From Clostridia bacterium (GTDB lineage: Bacteria > Bacillota > Clostridia > Oscillospirales > Acutalibacteraceae), in contig JAFXBF010000014.1 in NCBI GenBank assembly GCA_017516745.1, positions 62,001 through 126,000 of the forward strand: a stretch of DNA of 64,000 nt, written 5' to 3'. Position 1 is the first letter of the stretch; the number at the start of each line of letters is the position of its first letter. This document shows positions 60,934-64,000 of this stretch, one piece after another. Position numbers and translations under genes: made by a program. The notes under the pieces are model-generated. The model did not search any database. It was not told the DNA's origin and saw only the letters and a program-made list of their open reading frames with translations.

Positions 60934-63138
60934 TTGTTTGAAAAAGAAGAAGTTGAAATAATCGGCACGGTTGAGGATGTGTCGGTGCATATAGATGAAA
61001 CGGGCTTCACCGTGCTTGAATTATGCAGTGAGGACGACGAGTTTATAACCGTTGTCGGTGTCCTGCCCGAAATTGCGGCAGGCGAAAAGTTGACCGTCAG
61101 AGGCTCGTTTGACACGCATCCGCTTTACGGCAGGCAGCTTCGTGCGACAAGCTGTGTGCGTTCAATGCCCACGGGGGCGGAGGATTTGTACAAGTATCTT
61201 TCCTCGGGCACGGTAAAGGGCATAGGCCCTGCAACGGCACAGAAGATAATAGAAAAATTCGGCGAGGATTCCTTTGATATACTCGAAAACCACCCCGAAA
61301 GGCTCTGCGAAATCAAGGGCATTTCACGGGAAAAGGCAAACACAATCTGCACGGAGTTTTCCCGTCAGTTTGCCGTAAGGCAGACACTTATCGCACTTGA
61401 AAAATACGGTATGACGGCAAGAGAAAGCCTGAACACCTATAAAATTTTCGGCTTCAATGCAGTTGAAACCGTGCGCAACAATCCCTACCTGCTTTGTGCG
61501 GAGGGTATAGGCATTAATTTTGAGCGTGCCGATGCAATTGCCGCCTCTCTGCCCGATTCACCGCCCGAAGCGTACAGAATAAGGGCAGGTGTACTCCACG
61601 TTTTGCGCCACAATCTCGGCAACGGCCACTCTTGCCTGCCCAGAGATAAAATGCTCATCCCTGCAGGTGAGCTTTTGGGTGCTGACGAGGACACGCTCAA
61701 CAGCGCAATTGATTCACTTATAACGGACAGACAGCTTGAAAGTGCGGTGCTTGACGGCAAGGAATTTCTGTTTATTCCCTCTGCCTACCGTGCGGAAAGA
61801 AACGCCGCAAGGCGCATAAAGGTGCTTTGTTCGTTCCCGCCTGCAGGCAAGCCCACGCTTTTGCAGGATATAGAGAATATAGAATATTCGCTCAGCATAA
61901 AATATGAGCAAAAACAGAAAAGCGCAATTATCACCGCCGTTGAAAAGGGTGTGCTTATCCTCACGGGCGGCCCGGGTACGGGTAAGACGACGACCATAAA
62001 CGGCATGATTTCGCTTTTTAAAAAAGACAAGCTGCGCATTGCCCTTGCCGCACCCACAGGCAGGGCGGCAAAGCGTATGAGCGAAATTACGGGTATGCAG
62101 GCAAAGACCATTCACCGTCTGCTTGAGGTTGAGTGGGATGACAGCGACACACAGCGCTTTGCACGCAACGAGCGCAACCCCATTGAGGCGGATGTGCTTA
62201 TTGTTGACGAATTGTCAATGATAGACATATACCTGTTTTCATCATTGCTCGATGCGCTTCCGCTCGGGTGCAGGCTTATTATGGTTGGCGACTCTGACCA
62301 GCTTCCGCCCGTAGGTGCAGGCAATGTGTTGCACGATATGATAGAAAGCGGTATGCTTCCCGTTGTTGAGCTCAAGGAGGTTTTCCGTCAGGCACAGCGA
62401 AGCCTGATTGTTACCAATGCGCACAAAATCGTCGGCGGAGAATTGCCCGATTTGAGCCGTACCGATTCGGATTTCTTCTTTATGCCCCGACAGAATGCAC
62501 AGCGTGCGGCGCAGACCGTGTGCGAGCTTGTGGGCACAAGGCTGCCCAAGGCCTTCGGCTATTCACCCGTTAACGATATTCAGGTGCTCTGCCCGTCACG
62601 CAAGGGCGAAATGGGCACTTACAACCTTAACCGCCGCTTGCAGGAGGTTATAAATCCACCCTCAAAGGAAAAAAAGGAGCAGACCGTGGGTCTTTTCCGT
62701 TTCCGTGAGGGCGACAAGGTTATGCATATAAAAAACAATTATGATATTCTCTGGAAAAAGCCCGACGGCGAGGAAGGCTCGGGCGTATTCAACGGCGATA
62801 TCGGCACGATAATTTCAATCAGACCCGACGGTGTTACCAAAATCCGTTTTGATGACGGCAGGGAGTGCAGCTACTTCCCCGACACAATGCGTGAGCTTGA
62901 GCTTGCCTACGCCGTAACCGTGCACAAGAGCCAGGGCAACGAGTTTGAGGCTGTCGTACTGCCGATACTTTTCACCCCCGAAAGGCTGGCGTACAGAAAC
63001 CTGCTGTATACAGCGGTTACGAGGGCGAAAAAAATGCTCGTAACAGTCGGCGATGAAAACCAGATTTACCGTATGGCGCGCAACGACAAAAAGTCGCGGC
63101 GCTATTCGGCACTCAAATCTTTCCTTGTGGAGGAGTAA
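60934..63138 (+). CDS. recD2: ATP-dependent RecD-like DNA helicase (RecD2)
   Basis: The likely start is TTG 60934, eight bases after ACGGAGGAAG, giving 734 residues; an earlier TTG at 60910 precedes the ribosome site. The order is N-terminal OB-like domain, helix-hairpin-helix repeats (SGTVKGIGPATAQKIIEKFG, EIKGISREKANTI), and helicase domains with Walker A GGPGTGKTT (345-353), VDELSMID (motif II), VGDSDQLPPVGAG (motif III) and VTVHKSQGNEFEAVVLP. RecD2 is a 5'-3' helicase in DNA repair outside RecBCD. Confidence 0.95.
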   Translation: MFEKEEVEIIGTVEDVSVHIDETGFTVLELCSEDDEFITVVGVLPEIAAGEKLTVRGSFDTHPLYGRQLRATSCVRSMPTGAEDLYKYLSSGTVKGIGPATAQKIIEKFGEDSFDILENHPERLCEIKGISREKANTICTEFSRQFAVRQTLIALEKYGMTARESLNTYKIFGFNAVETVRNNPYLLCAEGIGINFERADAIAASLPDSPPEAYRIRAGVLHVLRHNLGNGHSCLPRDKMLIPAGELLGADEDTLNSAIDSLITDRQLESAVLDGKEFLFIPSAYRAERNAARRIKVLCSFPPAGKPTLLQDIENIEYSLSIKYEQKQKSAIITAVEKGVLILTGGPGTGKTTTINGMISLFKKDKLRIALAAPTGRAAKRMSEITGMQAKTIHRLLEVEWDDSDTQRFARNERNPIEADVLIVDELSMIDIYLFSSLLDALPLGCRLIMVGDSDQLPPVGAGNVLHDMIESGMLPVVELKEVFRQAQRSLIVTNAHKIVGGELPDLSRTDSDFFFMPRQNAQRAAQTVCELVGTRLPKAFGYSPVNDIQVLCPSRKGEMGTYNLNRRLQEVINPPSKEKKEQTVGLFRFREGDKVMHIKNNYDILWKKPDGEEGSGVFNGDIGTIISIRPDGVTKIRFDDGRECSYFPDTMRELELAYAVTVHKSQGNEFEAVVLPILFTPERLAYRNLLYTAVTRAKKMLVTVGDENQIYRMARNDKKSRRYSALKSFLVEE

Positions 63139-63140
63139 GT

Positions 63141-63686
63141 ATGGAGAACAATTTTACATTTGATGACGGCATTGAGCCGGGCGGACTGAGAACAAGGCAC
63201 GAAATAAAGCTGCTCGTGTGCTACCTTCTGTCCAACGTTGACGAAAAGATAACACGCTCACAGCTTTGCGAAATTGCCCTCGACAAGGGCTTAGCCAACT
63301 ATTTTGAAATAAATCAGGCGGTTAGCGAGCTGATTGAAAACGGCTCGGTTGTGTCCGATTTTATTGAGTGCGAGGAATACCTCGGCGTTACGGAAAAGGG
63401 CAAGGCTTCCACGAAAACGCTGGAGGTTCAGCTGCCCCGTTCGGTCAGGGAAAAGGCGATAAATGCGGCAATAAAAATGCTCACACTTGCAAAACGCAAG
63501 AGAGAGAACAAGGTTGAGGTTGAAAAACTTGAAAGCGGAGGCTACCACGTCACCTTCACAATGGAGGAAATGATGAAGCTGACGATTTATGTTGCCGACG
63601 AAATGCAGGTTGAAACCGTTACCAACAATTTCTACGATGACCCGATTAAGCTCTATTCGGGTATTATCGCTTCGCTTACAGTTTAA
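63141..63686 (+). CDS. DUF4364-family protein
   Basis: This 181-residue protein matches DUF4364, a Clostridia family with a winged-helix-like N-terminus (RHEIKLLVCYLLSNVDEKITRSQLCEIALDKGLANYF) and a beta-rich C-terminus. A regulatory role is plausible, unproven. It begins two bases after the recD2 stop. Confidence 0.82.
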   Translation: MENNFTFDDGIEPGGLRTRHEIKLLVCYLLSNVDEKITRSQLCEIALDKGLANYFEINQAVSELIENGSVVSDFIECEEYLGVTEKGKASTKTLEVQLPRSVREKAINAAIKMLTLAKRKRENKVEVEKLESGGYHVTFTMEEMMKLTIYVADEMQVETVTNNFYDDPIKLYSGIIASLTV

Positions 63687-63723
63687 GAAATTAATTCACA
63701 ATATAAAAGAGAGGTAGAATAAA

Positions 63724-64000
63724 ATGGCAAAATACGCAATCGGTCTGGACTACGGCACACTTTCGGGCAGAGCGCTCGTTGTAAACGTTGAAACGGGCGA
63801 GGAGCTTGCAAGCAGTATTTTCGAATATCCCCACGCAGTTATGGATGAGGCACTTCCCTGCGGCAAAAAGCTCGGCCAGGACTGGGCGCTTCAGCATCCG
63901 CAGGACTACATAGACGTTCTCAGCCACACGATTCCCGATGCTATCGCAAAGAGCGGTATTGACGCAAATGACGTTATCGGTGTCGGCATCGACTTTACCG
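63724..64000 (+). CDS. FGGY-family carbohydrate kinase, probably ribulokinase (5' part)
   Basis: The visible 92 residues begin [20 protein letters not shown], the phosphate-binding loop of FGGY kinases, and continue with [22 protein letters not shown], characteristic of L-ribulokinase (AraB). The gene runs off the window. AGAGAGGT precedes the ATG. Would phosphorylate L-ribulose in arabinose use. Confidence 0.88.
   Translation, partial: MAKYAIGLDYGTLSGRALVVNVETGEELASSIFEYPHAVMDEALPCGKKLGQDWALQHPQDYIDVLSHTIPDAIAKSGIDANDVIGVGIDFT

Overview
The window reads as a chromosomal stretch of a low- to mid-GC, Gram-positive, anaerobic gut-type Clostridia, most likely Oscillospiraceae/Ruminococcaceae. 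The evidence is the gene content: rplU-prp-rpmA with an N-terminally extended L27, DarA, RicT, a CD1247-type protein, DUF4364, HrcA with a CIRCE operator, a cohesin-like surface protein and a Thr-rich surface protein. Species identity cannot be fixed by reading alone.

Layout. 1-5.5 kb: end of an unknown gene, hemolysin III-type membrane protein, tRNA-Glu and tRNA-Met, an acyl-CoA synthetase, and rplU-prp-rpmA. 4.8-14.1 kb: two secreted/anchored surface proteins, then a long minus-strand cell-wall operon (FHA, RodA/FtsW, class B PBP, amidase, two bacterial PH proteins), then a two-gene DUF5058-type membrane operon. 14.4-18.6 kb: sialidase-like protein, pyrophosphatase, a frameshifted GNAT, sugar isomerase and an EutH-like permease. 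18.8-24.4 kb: housekeeping operon TSCPD-darA-holB-ricT-hflX, followed by a TIR-Sel1 repeat protein. 24.4-27.3 kb: CD1247-type protein, EF-P, phosphodiesterase, three small orphan proteins and two tRNA-Ser genes.

27.4-50.1 kb is an accessory island that looks like an integrative mobilizable element: large serine recombinase, ParB-like protein and MobV relaxase at the left end, TnpV at the right end. Its cargo is much more AT-rich than the flanks. It holds a phosphotransferase behind a long attenuator leader with two tiny ORFs; an operon of four large or unfamiliar genes (GHKL-type ATPase protein, 1396-residue protein with a phosphoribosyltransferase-like loop and a second GHKL-like motif, a small orphan, DUF2971), which is the best candidate for an undescribed conflict/defence system; a nucleotidyltransferase-DUF4037-GNAT-phosphotransferase cassette; a DUF262-AlbA_2 fusion; and an AbiEi/AbiEii pair with its own promoter and palindromic operator.

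50.4-64 kb: three tandem HTH-membrane regulators, the heat-shock operon hrcA-grpE-dnaK-dnaJ with a perfect CIRCE and a 274-bp MITE-like insertion between dnaK and dnaJ, a HAD phosphatase, an O-antigen-ligase-type protein, RecD2, a DUF4364 protein and the start of a ribulokinase-like gene. Modular short repeats (A/T-rich 'tgcaaaatgc' blocks, 'gggagggc..gccctc' hairpins, 'ggagcgaagcgaccc' blocks) fill many host intergenic gaps but were not seen inside the island.
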